The notes beneath the pieces were generated by a model that was not told the origin of the DNA, did no database searches, and saw nothing but the letters and a program-made list of their open reading frames with translations. Positions 63,913 to 64,000 of a stretch of DNA of 64,000 nucleotides are shown here, one piece after another; the stretch's first letter is position 1, and each line of letters starts with the position of its first letter. Source of the DNA: Romboutsia ilealis (GTDB lineage: Bacteria > Bacillota > Clostridia > Peptostreptococcales > Peptostreptococcaceae). Location: positions 193,336 to 257,335 of the forward strand of contig NZ_LN555523.1 in assembly GCF_900015215.1 (NCBI RefSeq). The letters are read 5' to 3'. Both the position numbers and the translations under genes were made by a program.

Positions 63913-64000
63913 ATGAAAAATAAAAAAGTTTTAATTATAGTATCAGCGCTAATCTTAATACTAATATTATCAACAGGATGTACAAGCTCAAATACAACAG
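63913..64000 (+). CDS. Lipoprotein, N-terminal part (3' end outside window)
   Basis: ATG 63913 follows AAGGGGA. MKNKKVLIIVSALILILILS then TGCTSSNTT is a lipoprotein signal peptide with lipobox LSTGC. The mature part lies beyond the window, so no function can be given; substrate-binding proteins are the commonest class with this start. Confidence 0.7.
   Translation, partial: MKNKKVLIIVSALILILILSTGCTSSNTT

Overview
The window looks like a low-GC, spore-forming clostridium of the Peptostreptococcaceae type (Clostridioides / Paraclostridium / Romboutsia relatives). Codons are strongly A/T-ending, start sites carry AGGAGG-type ribosome sites, and there is a small acid-soluble spore protein. The order rpoN - cggR - gap - pgk - tpiA - gpmI - eno - secG - rnr - smpB - ssrA is typical of this group. 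The genus is inference; no rRNA or species marker is present.

Region 1 (1-23414) is core chromosome. It holds a cysteine-catabolism pair (sigma-54 activator cdsR and L-cysteine desulfidase cdsB, with a clear -24/-12 promoter), hpt, a VOC protein, a DUF4397 protein, a spore SASP, a methyltransferase, hslO, and rpoN itself. The CggR-controlled lower glycolysis operon follows with its operator. Then come secG, a DUF1700-like/DUF4097 membrane pair, rnr, smpB and the tmRNA gene ssrA (tag ANDNYALAA). Two copies of a ~115-bp MITE lie here. Their ends match the IS982-family element found further on.

Region 2 (23415-54672) is a stack of foreign DNA built at the 3' end of ssrA. Copies of the tmRNA 3' end occur at 23398, 32734, 52904 and (decayed) 54659. 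Element 1 (23415-32750, 9.3 kb) looks intact and carries a tyrosine integrase, divergent repressor/HTH genes, an excisionase, a primase-helicase, an FtsK-like translocase, a replication-relaxation protein and matching binding-site arrays at both ends. Element 2 (32751-52914) is a 20-kb mosaic. It contains a wrecked serine recombinase, remnants of a second capB and a deacetylase, and a poly-gamma-glutamate capsule operon (capB-C-A, an IS982 insertion, then capD/ggt). It also has a beheaded type I restriction subunit, a block of plasmid/phage-like small genes, a DUF927 helicase and an intact large serine recombinase. It ends with a Kiwa-like defence pair (kwaB-kwaA) directly at the att copy. A 1.75-kb segment (52915-54672) between two att copies holds a single 391-aa gene of unknown function.

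Region 3 (54673-59215) is further element debris. It contains a candidate type I toxin-antitoxin module with convergent RNAs, a copy of a dispersed repeat, a satellite-like HTH gene and primase-helicase with an adjacent array of GGGCA iterons, and remnants of alr, an AlbA_2 protein and a second tyrosine integrase.

Region 4 (59216-64000) returns to larger host genes: a 1431-aa surface-anchored pectinesterase-domain protein and the start of a lipoprotein gene.

Small genes absent from a conventional minimum-length scan were added by reading the sequence. Start codons were moved where an in-frame ATG with a good ribosome site lies downstream of the longest frame.
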